Source: a virus | IMG/VR virus record: IMGVR_UViG_3300020469_000197 | Span: 1-28,301 of that record | DNA: 28,301 nucleotides | Reading direction: 5' to 3' (one strand) | In this document: one piece after another, positions 8,801-16,909 of the stretch | How positions within the stretch are numbered: position 1 is the stretch's first letter | Layout of the letters: each line of letters begins with the position of its first letter | Made by a program: the position numbers and the translations under genes | Notes under the pieces: model-generated | Databases searched by the model: none | Told to the model about the DNA's origin: nothing | What the model saw: the letters and a program-made list of their open reading frames with translations, nothing else

Positions 8801-11800
8801 TTGGAGTTACATCTACAGCATCTTTGACAATAAATTATTCAATTAATAATCCACAAAATTTATTCTATAATGTTGAAAAATCAGGGTTCATAAGCACTTC
8901 AGATGTTGATGTTGTTAATGGTTCTAAAATATCATATGCTGATAGCAAATATAATAAAGATTATTCAATTGTAGGAATTGCAGAAACCACATTTGATATT
9001 AGATTAACCAATAAACCAGAAAATTTACTGTATACTTCTGATAATACAAATACTTTAGAATATTCAACTACTTCAAAAACTGAAATAGGACCTATTAAAG
9101 ATATAAGTCTAAATTTTAGTGGAGATGGATATAAAGCATTACCAAAATTTGTGAGTGTTGCTTCTACTCAAGGAACTAATGCTAAAATAATACCCGATTC
9201 AACTAAAGGCAATCAAATTGAAAATACGGAAATAATTAATATTGGATTTGAATATTCTTCGGATAAAACATTAAAACCAATAGCTAATATATCTCCTGTA
9301 ATTACTATAAAAAATTCAGATCAAATTACATCTATAGAGGTATCTGAGGGTGGAAAAGATTATCTAACACCTCCCACATTAGTAATCGTAGACTCTGAGT
9401 CAAAAGAAATAGTAAACAGTGGTTCTTTACAGGCTAAACTCAGTCAAGCAACTCAATCAATCAATGCTGTTGACATTGTATCAACTCCAAAAGGAATTGG
9501 AGAATGTCAAATATTTGCTGAAGATAATACAAATGGAGTGCAAATAACCAATATTGCAATTGGTGGTACAATAGTTACGGGTGAGGTGACTGGTTTAGTA
9601 ACCTTTACATTAGCAACTCCAATTTTAGGATTCTCTACTGCACCATTTAAAGTTGGTGATACTTTATTTGTTGAAAATGTTGAAAATGAATATGGAAATA
9701 CTATTAACTCACCAAATAATCAATTTAAATTCTATCCAGTAACTAATATTGTTGGAGGAACTAATCCAAATCCATTTAAATTGGAAATTAATTTAGATGG
9801 TTTAATATCAAATCCTGGATTAGCTAAAACTCTTCAGAATTATGGTTCTGTTATTAATTTTAATAGTTATCCAAAATTCACTGTTGTTACAGATTTGTCA
9901 CCATTTAGTGAAGGTGAAAGTATTTTAGTTTCTACAAACAATCAACCATTTGAAAAAGTTGGACTTATCTTAGATAAAACATCAAATAATTATGTAAAAA
10001 TTATTGGTAAGTATGAGTTAAAGGTTAATGATAAAATACAAGGTTTATTCTCTGGAACAATAGCTACAATTAATACTTTATTTGAAAATAAAGGAGAGTT
10101 TTTAGTAGATTATTCATCTAAAAAGGATAAAGGTTGGGTTGATGATATTGGAAAATTGAATGAAGATTATCAAGTATTACCAGATAATGATTATTATCAG
10201 AATCTATCATATACTATTCAAAGTCCAATTGATTATCAAACATTAATAAGTCCTGTAAACAAACTATTACATACAACTGGTCTTAAAAACTTTGCTGATG
10301 TTGGTATTTCTTCATCAGTTGGGGTTGGAAAAACAATATCCGTTGATTCAACATCAATCATAAGAGATCTGTCATCCGAAAACAGAGTTGATGCAATAGA
10401 TAATTTTGATTTAGTAAGAGATTCTGATATTTTATCAAGTCCTAGAAGATCTAAATTTATCACTTTCCAAAATAAAAAACTTGCTAATTATTTTGAATGT
10501 AACACGAATAATGCTATACAAATAGATGATATTAGTACTTTATTTTCAGATTCTACTAATAATGCAAAAACAGATGGTAGTCTATCAATTACAGATTCAT
10601 TTAATAGATTTTTAATACAAACTAGAGTTCCTTTACCTAGCACTGGAATAGCACAAACTACAAATACACTTCAAGTTACAGAAATAGTAACATCTGTTGA
10701 TTTTAATAATAAAGATATCTACACAATTGAAAAAAGTTCTATTAATGATGGAAAAAAATTAGTAGATATTATCGGAAATAAAGATGTAAATGATAACTAT
10801 ACTTTGCAGTTTAATCCAGTTGATGTTTTTAATACTGATTTAGATATTAAAATTCTTGAAAACAAATTTACATCTGGAGTTGGTATTGGAACATCTTCTA
10901 TTGGATTTGTCAATTTAACAGGAAACAATGTTATTGTATCCTCTTCTACCACTTCAACTATAATATCTTCTGATATTAATACTTTAGAATCTTATTTTGC
11001 TACTGTTTCAGTAAATGATGATACTGCAAATGAAAACAATATAGTAGAAATTTATGTAACACATGATGGAACTGATTCTTACATATCAAATTATTCATTG
11101 GAAAGTAATACTGGAAACTCAATAGGAACATTTACATCAGAAATTGATTCTGGAGTTTTATCTTTAAAATATGAAAATGATAGATCAAATCAAGTTTTAG
11201 TTAGATCTAAAATTGTTGGTTTTGGTACAACTGCATCTGGTATTGGAACATATAGATTTAAGTTAGATGCTCAGTCTGATGGATCTGAAAATTCAGGTAG
11301 ATTAGAATCTAAATTTGTGAGTATAGGATCTACAGGAACTATATGTGGATTTACTACATCTAAAGATACAACAATTAAGAGTATTGTTAAAGTTTCAATA
11401 GGTAAAACTAGTGCTTTACATCAAGTTTTAACTGCTCATGATGGAACTGATAGTTTTATTACCCAATATCCTTTCATATCTGTTGGAACAGATCTTGGAA
11501 TAGGAACTTTTTCTTCAGAACTTAGTGGATCTAATCTCAATTTAAAATTCCATCCTGATTCTGAGTTTATAGGAGTTGGTGATTTACAAGTTCAATCATA
11601 TAATGAAGTTCTTAACACTGATTTAGATTTAGTTAATACACCACCCGTTTTAAATTATGGCAAATCATCAGAATCATTATCTCTTTTACAATACAATTCT
11701 TTAAATGGTGATAGATCAGATGTAGGATCATTTAGATTGAGAAGTGATGGTAATTTTATATTTGCTAATTTCTTTAATCCATCTGTGGGTCTTAATACCG

Positions 11801-14800
11801 TTACTGGTCAATTTACAATTGAAAATAATTTCTTTAATAGAAATGAAAGATTGATATACACACCTGGATCCTCATTAGAAGGAGTTGGCATATCATCTTT
11901 AGTGATGTCTAATGGAAATCCTTTGCCACCTGAAGTTTATGTATCTCTTGATGCAGGAACAACTAGATCAAATATATTTAAATTATCCTTAACTCAAGGA
12001 GGAGCAGCAGTTACATTTAACACTGTAGGAAGTGGAAATAGACATCAATTGGAGATGTTTGATAAAAATGAAAAATCTTTAATTACACTTGATAATGTAA
12101 TTCAATCTCCATTATCATTCACTCCTATAACAACTACTTTAGCAAATAATGTTAGTAGTCAAGTTTCTATATCAACTTCAATAATATCCTTATCTGGAAT
12201 TACATCAATAGTAACAGATGATATTTTAAAGATAAACGAAGAGTATGTAAGAGTTAATAATGTTGGTTTAGGATCTACTAGTGTTGGACCAATAACTAAT
12301 ATTGGATCTTTGAATTTGGTAGATGTTACAAGAGCATCTGTTGGTTCTGCAGTAACTACTCACGCTGATGGTTCTACTGTTAGATTATTTAAAGGTGGGT
12401 ATAATATAGTTGGTGATAGTATTTTCTTCACTAATCCACCTAGAGGAACTAATGTCCTTGAAAAAGATGATTCCAATCGTGATCGTGGTAGAGCAAGTTT
12501 CAGTGGAAGAGTATTCTTAAGACAAGATTATTCATCTAATGCTATCTTTGATGATGTATCTCACGAATTTACAGGTATAGCACAAACATTTAGAACATCT
12601 ATATCTGGAGTAAATACAACTGGTCTTACTACTGGTAGTAGTTTCTTAACAATTAATGGTATATTCCAGAGACCAACAACAGAAAAAAATCCATTAAACA
12701 ATTACGATTTTAGTGAGTCTACTGGAATAACAAGTTTTGTATTTACTGGAATTTCTTCTGCAGATGGAACTCAAATAATAAGTGAATCTGATATTAATCA
12801 AAATCAATTACCTAGATCTGGTCAAATTATTTCTATTGGATACACTGGTGGATTAGGTTTTGCACCTTTGGCTGGTGCTGCAGTTACAGCAATTACTAAT
12901 TCTAGTGGAACTATAACTGCTGTAGGTGTAGGAACTAGAGATTTTCATGGTTCTGGATATCGCTCTGGTTTAAGCACTACAGGAAATGGAATTATTCATA
13001 TTGATGTTGTAGATGAAGCATATGAACATAGATTTGTAGGTTCTTCTACTAGTTCTATAACTGCAAATACAGGAGCGAAATTTACACCTACCGATGCTGA
13101 TTATGATTCTTTAACTGGTCTCATGGTTCTGACTATCCCAAATCATGGATTGACAGTTTCAAACACAATAGGAATAACAACAGAATCTCTTACATTTAGA
13201 TGTAACAAAGATGCATTTGCTACAGATCATCCATATCCAAGGACAACTGATCCAGCATACAATGCCACGTTATCGATATCAACAACAACTACAAATACTT
13301 TAACCGTTGGAGTTGGAACTGGTGGTGGAGCTGGTGCTGGTGCTACTATAACTGCAACTGTTGGTGTTGGAGGAACATTAATATACTCTGTCGTTGGTGG
13401 TGGAACTGGATATATTAATCCAGTTGTAATGTCTCCATCTCCATCATATGAGAATTTACCAGTAACTGGGATTTCAAGATTAGGAGTTGGTGCTACAACA
13501 GATACTGGAACAGGATTATTATTAACTATTGATGTTGGAGGTAGTAATACAACTGGTATTGGATCTACTTTATTTGAAGTAAAGGAATTTAAAGTTGCTA
13601 GGAGTGGATATGGATTTAAAAAGGGTGATAAGTTTAAACCTGTAGGATTAGTCACTGATAAGTCACTATCTTCACCATTATCAGAGGTTGAATTTACAGT
13701 GAATGAAGTATTTACAGATAGTTTCTGTTCTTGGAATGTTGGTGAATTTGATTATATTGATGATATTGCAAATCTTCAAGATGGAACTCGAACAGTATTC
13801 CCATTAAACTTCAATGATGAGTTGGTATCGTTTGAATCTAAATCAGGTTCATCACTTGATATGCAGTCTTTATTATTGATATTTGTAAATGGAGTTTTAC
13901 AAAACCCAGGAGAATCCTATATTTTTGAGGGAGGAACTAGATTCCAATTTACTGAAGCACCTGATACTGAAGATGATGTTGCTATTTTCTTCTATAAGGG
14001 AACAAATAATGTTGATGTTACTTTTGTCGATGTTAAAGAATCTATCAAATCTGGTGATGAACTTCAAATATTAAAAAGTAATACTGGAGTATCAACAGAT
14101 CAAAATGTAAGAACAATATCTGGAATAACAACTGCAGATACTGTTGAAACTGAATTGTATTATGCTCAAGGTATTGACGATACTAATCTTAAACCTGTTA
14201 GATGGATAAAGCAAAAATCTGATAAGTTTGTAAATGGAGAATTAATTACTAAAGTTAGACCTTTAATAGAACCATTGGTATTCCCTGATGCAAGAATTAT
14301 TAAAGATGTAGCATCTGGTGACTCTACTGTCTATTTGGATAGTATTAATAATTTCTTCTCTTATGATAGTCCTTCAACAGTGAGTACTTTAGTGATCGAT
14401 GATGATATTACTAGACAATCTGCAGATCTTAATGCAGTCGTCTCTGCTGCTGGAACAATTCAATCAATAACCGTTACTGACGGTGGAAGTGGATATGTTG
14501 GAGCAACAACATCTATTTCAGTTGGTATTCCTACCACAGGTATTACCACTTTCGTAAAGGGTGACGGAACAGTTGGAACAGGAGAAACTGCAACGGCAAC
14601 TGCATCAATTACTGCTGGAATTATTACTAGTATTACTATTACCAATCCAGGTCTTGGATATACTAGTTCTTCTGCTCCTAGTGTTATAGCAGCAGTTCCA
14701 GTCACTCCATCTGAGACTATTACTGGATTCAGTGGTTCTGCTGGTTTCTCAGGTATTGTAACAGGAATATCAGTTCTTAGTAGTTCAACTATTAAATTCT

Positions 14801-15219
14801 TCTTACAAAAAGAATCAGGAGCATTTACTGGATTAGCAAATGGTGATCCAATTCATATCTTTGATACTGCAGTTGGTTCTGGAGCAACTTCTACCATAAT
14901 AGCATCAGGTGCACCTGTAGGTGTTGGAACATCATTCTTTGATAACATCTATATCATTAGTTCTTTAAGTTCAACTAGTAATCTAGGAGAATTTGTTGCG
15001 GGAGTAAAAACAGATACTTCAATTGTAGGTATTGCTACAGAGAATACTATTTGTGGTAGATTCTCTTGGGGTAAGTTAACTGGTGGTACAAGATCATCAA
15101 ATCCACTTACGCTTACAGTATCTGGCAAAACTGTTAATTCTGGATTAAGTACCTTCCCTAGAGTCCAAAGAAGAGCTTCTGGACTTAGAGAAACAGGTGC
15201 TATAAAGGATTCAACTTAA
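2884..15219 (+). CDS. gp7: Giant gp7-like baseplate wedge protein with a very long modular C-terminal extension
   Basis: This 4111-residue frame fills the gp7 slot between gp6 and gp8; T4 gp7 has only about 1030 residues. Residues 19-260 (LPEFILSESPKTADFLKQYY, then FYESKGTEESFRILFNVLYG at 200-219, then a GQTI stretch) resemble, from memory, the C-terminal core of T4 gp7 (FYSTKGIEASYKFLFKVLY). The conserved core would therefore open the protein. The remaining 3800 or so residues are strand-rich and Gly/Ser/Thr/Ile/Asn-rich, built of recurring short modules: GxGY repeats, Gly-Asp-x-Val-x-Tyr loop modules, IGxE...RG...H modules, an altered YHYH-like domain (about 1255-1380), a tandem duplication (about 2715-2920) and fibre-type VNG(V/I)xQ domains (about 3254 and 3633-3706). 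I count only about nine Cys and eight Trp. No signal peptide or membrane segment is seen. It probably anchors in the wedge and extends outward as a fibre-like arm. Wedge membership is well supported by position; the role of the extension is inferred. Confidence 0.8.
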   Translation: MISTGIDKRVKVHQIIENQLPEFILSESPKTADFLKQYYISQEYTGGPIDLVDNLDQYLKLDNLTPEVISGATKSTGITTAGATTISVKTTKGFPNEYGLLRIGSEVISYTGITTNTFTGCQRGFSGITSYRDSNNPSELIFSDSSAASHVNGSSVDNLSALFLQEFYKKLKKTFTPGLENSDFISDLDVNNFIKEARTFYESKGTEESFRILFNVLYGVTPKVIDLEKYLVKPSSAKYIRRERIVAERLSGDPLKLQGQTITRSTDSQTTASISEVEVLTGIIGVTTISDYYTLDIFVGYNDEEFITGTFNVTGKTKVINPISIGSSVITVDSTIGFGATGTVIAGVNTSITYTDKTINQFLNCSGINTSIILGSDLIVDDKVFGYENGDLTKKVELRLSGVLKEFVPSSNNKLSLEGETIDIKSVGELIKNPTTDKSQKEIFANSWIYNTSSTYKIVEGTKGDLAQFTLSSTIDKSSLKKGDSIEFLEKTSDPFSLGKIIDTSTIKEINQSGNYVELTKTIKDLTGNKLYSIRRSLKKASSSFDLLEFGNNILTSDVQNVYNESDENLYVASGSLPSYTIGKDISRVSISSITENDTIQDYNSVTKKYSTISFSVDDVPFVTGDKVYYSPEGNPLVGISSGVYYVKNIGKNKIKLYQSPAFINSNSFIEFGVPVITTTAHSFTLNNQYDKKITSQKILKKFPIEVKQNLGKNVKTIPGPVGMLKDGVEIENARSEDSIFYGSISNFSSVGFGTDYDVINPPLIDIVSSGSTQALASPVISGDIREILVDNQEFDIESVESLRIVGGNSGEAILLPIVAKRNRVLEFSGVTSSFGGGIDTNEETLTFIKPHNLVSGQALIYDRNKNTQLGIGTFKGNNLTSSEFLIDGQPYWPEVIGLSTVRLYKSENDYISGINTVGFTEIAKDGIHKFRIKDAKNHLTGVRVIQSGQPYVSRKVYANSSTGISTQKSTVTFNNHGFSDGELVTYQASVGLGSTTPQSISGLTTTNQYKVIKLDDDTFRLSNAGVGGTDSTEFISKKYVSFKSKGTGYQLFKYPDIEITIDALYSVSTSDKIVLTPVVQGRILDVSLYNKGMGYGSKDIINYENKPNVDIKNGTPRTDKNITPSLNALIVNGEISTVNIQDGGDEYYSTPDLEVIGDGVGAKLRAVVDRDENSATYLKIINVIIINGGSNYTFDETRINVIPRGKNAVFNLSIDKLNLNNIQTIRPYKAKYSNQKLISSNDSLKFSVVGYSTQIGESQYGQLPGSHSPIIGWAYDGNPIYGPFGYSDPLNSSSTIKILKTGYSLNSTIENRSDLSFADGFFADDYSYTPSSTTDLDEHNGRFCKTPEYPNGVYAYFVSINTTTKEPEYPYFVGHTYRSLPETLDTESTLSQSFDFNNSNLVRNTFPYKLSDEFADNDFIVESDELLTQLTKVTAVSQGKVDSLNIIKSGDNYKIGDNLTFDNTDTDGSGVSASVSKLEGKSIFNIDTSYESLNNVSFVWKNQNTVSVFVPNTHQLSIGNNLEVSGLTTDISSLDGISLSGNKIVSGITTESTVLYKQLASNATAGVVTDIYVYQTNVISVGSSVGIGTEKLLVLNKFDDRNILRVKRGVTGTAHTLSSKVNLIPSFFDINFKTNSFTSKVDDIVYFNPRQSIGVATTVGISTAITVSVGDTSRQVSIPAQSIYLPNHPFKTGQSVTFSRGSGGSAISVSRDGSVGQQFSLPLSGTSQDVFVINKSKDYIGIVTQVGLTTTNGLFFRTNGDNYFDYSIESNFTQVTGNLERINSKVTLTTSHSLLAGDIVSLNVKPNQSVGIGTSVSARVKYNTLTDSLLINEIGFNSGINTTTNTITLNSHELNTGDKVYYDAVEVASGLETGGYFVYKISDNEIKLSETLYNSKIIPPKVVNLVSIGATHTLSLINPPISVTRNNNLVFDISDSSLSGFEFKIYQDQNFDNDFVSTGATTTNVVSTSGTIGVTSTASLTINYSINNPQNLFYNVEKSGFISTSDVDVVNGSKISYADSKYNKDYSIVGIAETTFDIRLTNKPENLLYTSDNTNTLEYSTTSKTEIGPIKDISLNFSGDGYKALPKFVSVASTQGTNAKIIPDSTKGNQIENTEIINIGFEYSSDKTLKPIANISPVITIKNSDQITSIEVSEGGKDYLTPPTLVIVDSESKEIVNSGSLQAKLSQATQSINAVDIVSTPKGIGECQIFAEDNTNGVQITNIAIGGTIVTGEVTGLVTFTLATPILGFSTAPFKVGDTLFVENVENEYGNTINSPNNQFKFYPVTNIVGGTNPNPFKLEINLDGLISNPGLAKTLQNYGSVINFNSYPKFTVVTDLSPFSEGESILVSTNNQPFEKVGLILDKTSNNYVKIIGKYELKVNDKIQGLFSGTIATINTLFENKGEFLVDYSSKKDKGWVDDIGKLNEDYQVLPDNDYYQNLSYTIQSPIDYQTLISPVNKLLHTTGLKNFADVGISSSVGVGKTISVDSTSIIRDLSSENRVDAIDNFDLVRDSDILSSPRRSKFITFQNKKLANYFECNTNNAIQIDDISTLFSDSTNNAKTDGSLSITDSFNRFLIQTRVPLPSTGIAQTTNTLQVTEIVTSVDFNNKDIYTIEKSSINDGKKLVDIIGNKDVNDNYTLQFNPVDVFNTDLDIKILENKFTSGVGIGTSSIGFVNLTGNNVIVSSSTTSTIISSDINTLESYFATVSVNDDTANENNIVEIYVTHDGTDSYISNYSLESNTGNSIGTFTSEIDSGVLSLKYENDRSNQVLVRSKIVGFGTTASGIGTYRFKLDAQSDGSENSGRLESKFVSIGSTGTICGFTTSKDTTIKSIVKVSIGKTSALHQVLTAHDGTDSFITQYPFISVGTDLGIGTFSSELSGSNLNLKFHPDSEFIGVGDLQVQSYNEVLNTDLDLVNTPPVLNYGKSSESLSLLQYNSLNGDRSDVGSFRLRSDGNFIFANFFNPSVGLNTVTGQFTIENNFFNRNERLIYTPGSSLEGVGISSLVMSNGNPLPPEVYVSLDAGTTRSNIFKLSLTQGGAAVTFNTVGSGNRHQLEMFDKNEKSLITLDNVIQSPLSFTPITTTLANNVSSQVSISTSIISLSGITSIVTDDILKINEEYVRVNNVGLGSTSVGPITNIGSLNLVDVTRASVGSAVTTHADGSTVRLFKGGYNIVGDSIFFTNPPRGTNVLEKDDSNRDRGRASFSGRVFLRQDYSSNAIFDDVSHEFTGIAQTFRTSISGVNTTGLTTGSSFLTINGIFQRPTTEKNPLNNYDFSESTGITSFVFTGISSADGTQIISESDINQNQLPRSGQIISIGYTGGLGFAPLAGAAVTAITNSSGTITAVGVGTRDFHGSGYRSGLSTTGNGIIHIDVVDEAYEHRFVGSSTSSITANTGAKFTPTDADYDSLTGLMVLTIPNHGLTVSNTIGITTESLTFRCNKDAFATDHPYPRTTDPAYNATLSISTTTTNTLTVGVGTGGGAGAGATITATVGVGGTLIYSVVGGGTGYINPVVMSPSPSYENLPVTGISRLGVGATTDTGTGLLLTIDVGGSNTTGIGSTLFEVKEFKVARSGYGFKKGDKFKPVGLVTDKSLSSPLSEVEFTVNEVFTDSFCSWNVGEFDYIDDIANLQDGTRTVFPLNFNDELVSFESKSGSSLDMQSLLLIFVNGVLQNPGESYIFEGGTRFQFTEAPDTEDDVAIFFYKGTNNVDVTFVDVKESIKSGDELQILKSNTGVSTDQNVRTISGITTADTVETELYYAQGIDDTNLKPVRWIKQKSDKFVNGELITKVRPLIEPLVFPDARIIKDVASGDSTVYLDSINNFFSYDSPSTVSTLVIDDDITRQSADLNAVVSAAGTIQSITVTDGGSGYVGATTSISVGIPTTGITTFVKGDGTVGTGETATATASITAGIITSITITNPGLGYTSSSAPSVIAAVPVTPSETITGFSGSAGFSGIVTGISVLSSSTIKFFLQKESGAFTGLANGDPIHIFDTAVGSGATSTIIASGAPVGVGTSFFDNIYIISSLSSTSNLGEFVAGVKTDTSIVGIATENTICGRFSWGKLTGGTRSSNPLTLTVSGKTVNSGLSTFPRVQRRASGLRETGAIKDST
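6640..7023 (+). other. YHYH-like domain inside the gp7-like protein, with altered signature
   Basis: Residues about 1255-1380 contain GWAYDGNPIYGPFGY (1273-1287), then LDEHNGRF, then GVYAYFVS, then YPYFVGHTY. This order matches the YHYH family (YDG-PIYGP-GY, LDE-NGRF, then the YHYH strand and a PY-LG strand), whose function is unknown. Where the family carries Y-H-Y-H this copy reads Y-A-Y-F, so both naming histidines are absent. It is richer in aromatic residues than the surrounding repeats and is probably a globular domain in the arm. Confidence 0.65.
11041..11660 (+). repeat. Tandem 125-residue duplication in the gp7-like protein
   Basis: Two diverged copies are seen in one frame. HDGTDSYISNY is at about residues 2727-2737 and HDGTDSFITQY at about 2852-2862, exactly 125 residues apart. 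Each is followed by a similar order of strands: IGTFTSEIDSG, then LSLKYENDRS in copy one; IGTFSSELSGS, then LNLKFHPDSE in copy two. The copies differ enough at the DNA level to be an old duplication. Confidence 0.75.
13780..14001 (+). other. Fibre-type VNGVLQ domain near the C-terminus of the gp7-like protein
   Basis: Residues about 3633-3706 run DGTRTVFPLNF, then LLLIFVNGVLQNPGESYIFE, then TRFQFTEAPDTEDDVAIFFY. This pattern (Gly-Thr-xxx-Phe, a VNGV-Q strand, Tyr, Phe-xx-AP, then a hydrophobic strand) recurs in many phage tail-fibre and baseplate proteins. Similar strands occur at about 3254 (FLTINGIFQRP) and 3063-3083 (SLITLDNVIQSP), so at least three copies are likely. Confidence 0.6.
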
Positions 15220-15224
15220 TATGG

Positions 15225-15232
15225 TATAAATA
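15225..15232 (+). promoter_or_regulatory. T4-type late promoter for gp8 and downstream genes
   Basis: An exact TATAAATA octamer lies in the 34-base gap between the gp7-like stop codon and the gp8 ATG, ending 21 bases before that ATG. It begins a second late transcription group. I see no terminator hairpin before it, so read-through from upstream is also likely. Confidence 0.75.
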
Positions 15233-15253
15233 AAGAAAAAAAGTCTATAGAAA

Positions 15254-16906
15254 ATGTCGGCAATTGTAACAGACCAGTTTAGAATTAATAACGCAGGTAA
15301 TTTTTTAGGAGATGTAAATAGTTCCGAAAACTCTTATTATGTGTTTGTTGGATTATCAAATCCTACTGCAAAAGATACAAGATCATCAGTAGCTTTTGGT
15401 AGAAATGCTAATCTTGCTGAATGGAATGCTGAGTCTACTAGAAAAAAACCAATAGATAATTTTAATTACTTAAATCATGTTAAAGACACAATGATTTTTG
15501 GTAAGAAAATTACCTCAGATAATGTTAGAAGGGTTATAAGAAAAGTTACTTGGACTAAAGAAACTAGATACGATATGTATCGTCATGATTATAGTGAATC
15601 TAATTTATCACCGAATGGGAAAACTGCTAGATTATATGATACTGATTTTTATGTAATTAATAAAGATTTTAATGTTTATATTTGTATTAGTAATGGATCA
15701 TCTGGTATCAATACAACAGGTGAACGTTCTCTAAATGAACCAACTTTGACTGGATTGGAACCATTCAAAGCAACTGGTTCTAGTGATGACAAATATCTTT
15801 GGAAGTATTTGTTTACAGTTGCCCCAAGTGATATTATAAAGTTTGATGCAACAGAATTTATACCATTACCAAATGATTGGTCATCTACTACTAATGCTAA
15901 TATAGCAAATGTGCGAGATAATGGAAATTCAGATATCAATAATAATCAGATTAAAACGATTTATGTAGATAAAAAGGGATCAGGTTATGGAAATGCTGGT
16001 GCTGGAGGAAGAGAATATAATATTGTTGGAGATGGTTCTGGTGGAAAGGCAATTGTAGAGGTAGGAACTGACACTAAAATTAGTGATGTTAAAATATCAG
16101 TTGGTGGTAAAGGATACACCTATGGTCTTGTTGATTTACATGATATTCAACCAACTGTCCCTAATGCAGAATTGATTCCAATTATCCCACCATCAAAAGG
16201 TCATGGATCTGATATTTACAAAGAATTGGGTGCAGATAGAGTTTTAGTTTATGCAAGATTTGACGACTCTACTAAAGATTTTCCAATCGATACTAAATTT
16301 GCACAGATAGGAATTGTTAAAAATCCAACATCAATTGGATCTACACAAATTTACAATCAATCTCAATATTCTTCCGTTTCTTCTCTATATTTAAATACAT
16401 TTCCTGATACTGGAGTTAATATAGGTGATTTATTAACACAGAATGTAAAAGATGCTGCTGGTAGTACAATTGGTCAAGCAAGAGGATATGTAGTTTCTTT
16501 TGATATAATATCAAGTGATACTAATACTAGAACAGCTGTTTTAAAATACTATAGAGATAGATCATTATTGTTTGATACTTCAACAGGTGATCAAAGTGAT
16601 ACCACGGGTATTGATAAAGTAGCTGGTAGTAATGGTCAAGTTTATGATTTTACTGCAAGTGGACAACCTATTAGTGGAACTGATGGATCATCAGCACTCA
16701 CTTTTTCAATAAATTCTGGTTTTAGTGGTATAACCACTAATCCAACAGGGACTAAGGTTATTGATCTTGGTGTTGAGTTTAAAAATGGGTTATCTCAATC
16801 TGAGATAAATAATCAGTCGGGTGATATTATCTACTTGGATAATAGACAATTAATTACTAGAGATAGTAGACAAAAAGAAGACATCAAAGTTATACTGGAA
16901 TTCTAA
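15254..16906 (+). CDS. gp8: Baseplate wedge subunit gp8
   Basis: This 550-residue protein matches T4 gp8 at both ends. The N-terminal AIVTDQFRINNAGNF block, a TRYDMYRHDY stretch comparable to the TRYPDPY of T4, and DDKYLWKYLFTVAP (from residue 178) correspond to known gp8 segments. The C-terminus (SGDIIYLDNRQLITRDSRQK, then a hydrophobic strand) parallels the GEMIYMENRPPI ending of T4. T4 gp8 has 334 residues, so about 200 extra residues sit in the middle (about 225-515). They include two GxGY segments near 242 and 285 and strand-rich Gly/Ser/Thr sequence. gp8 dimerises and links wedge proteins gp6, gp7 and gp10 in T4. It follows a late promoter, and the next gene starts three bases after its stop codon. 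Assignment is firm; the insert's role is unknown. Confidence 0.92.
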   Translation: MSAIVTDQFRINNAGNFLGDVNSSENSYYVFVGLSNPTAKDTRSSVAFGRNANLAEWNAESTRKKPIDNFNYLNHVKDTMIFGKKITSDNVRRVIRKVTWTKETRYDMYRHDYSESNLSPNGKTARLYDTDFYVINKDFNVYICISNGSSGINTTGERSLNEPTLTGLEPFKATGSSDDKYLWKYLFTVAPSDIIKFDATEFIPLPNDWSSTTNANIANVRDNGNSDINNNQIKTIYVDKKGSGYGNAGAGGREYNIVGDGSGGKAIVEVGTDTKISDVKISVGGKGYTYGLVDLHDIQPTVPNAELIPIIPPSKGHGSDIYKELGADRVLVYARFDDSTKDFPIDTKFAQIGIVKNPTSIGSTQIYNQSQYSSVSSLYLNTFPDTGVNIGDLLTQNVKDAAGSTIGQARGYVVSFDIISSDTNTRTAVLKYYRDRSLLFDTSTGDQSDTTGIDKVAGSNGQVYDFTASGQPISGTDGSSALTFSINSGFSGITTNPTGTKVIDLGVEFKNGLSQSEINNQSGDIIYLDNRQLITRDSRQKEDIKVILEF

Positions 16907-16909
16907 AAC

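Noticed and set aside
13300-13400. Gly-Ala-rich run (GTGGGAGAGATI) as a possible collagen-like or separate repeat array
   Set aside because: There is no Gly-X-Y periodicity; it is a short Gly/Ala turn flanking a GxGY module and occurs once.
2884-15219. Intein, homing endonuclease or gene fusion by frameshift error as an explanation for the 4111-residue frame
   Set aside because: I saw no intein splice-junction motif, no LAGLIDADG or HNH-type block, and no change in codon use along the frame. The repeat modules continue across the whole extension, so a single long structural gene fits better.
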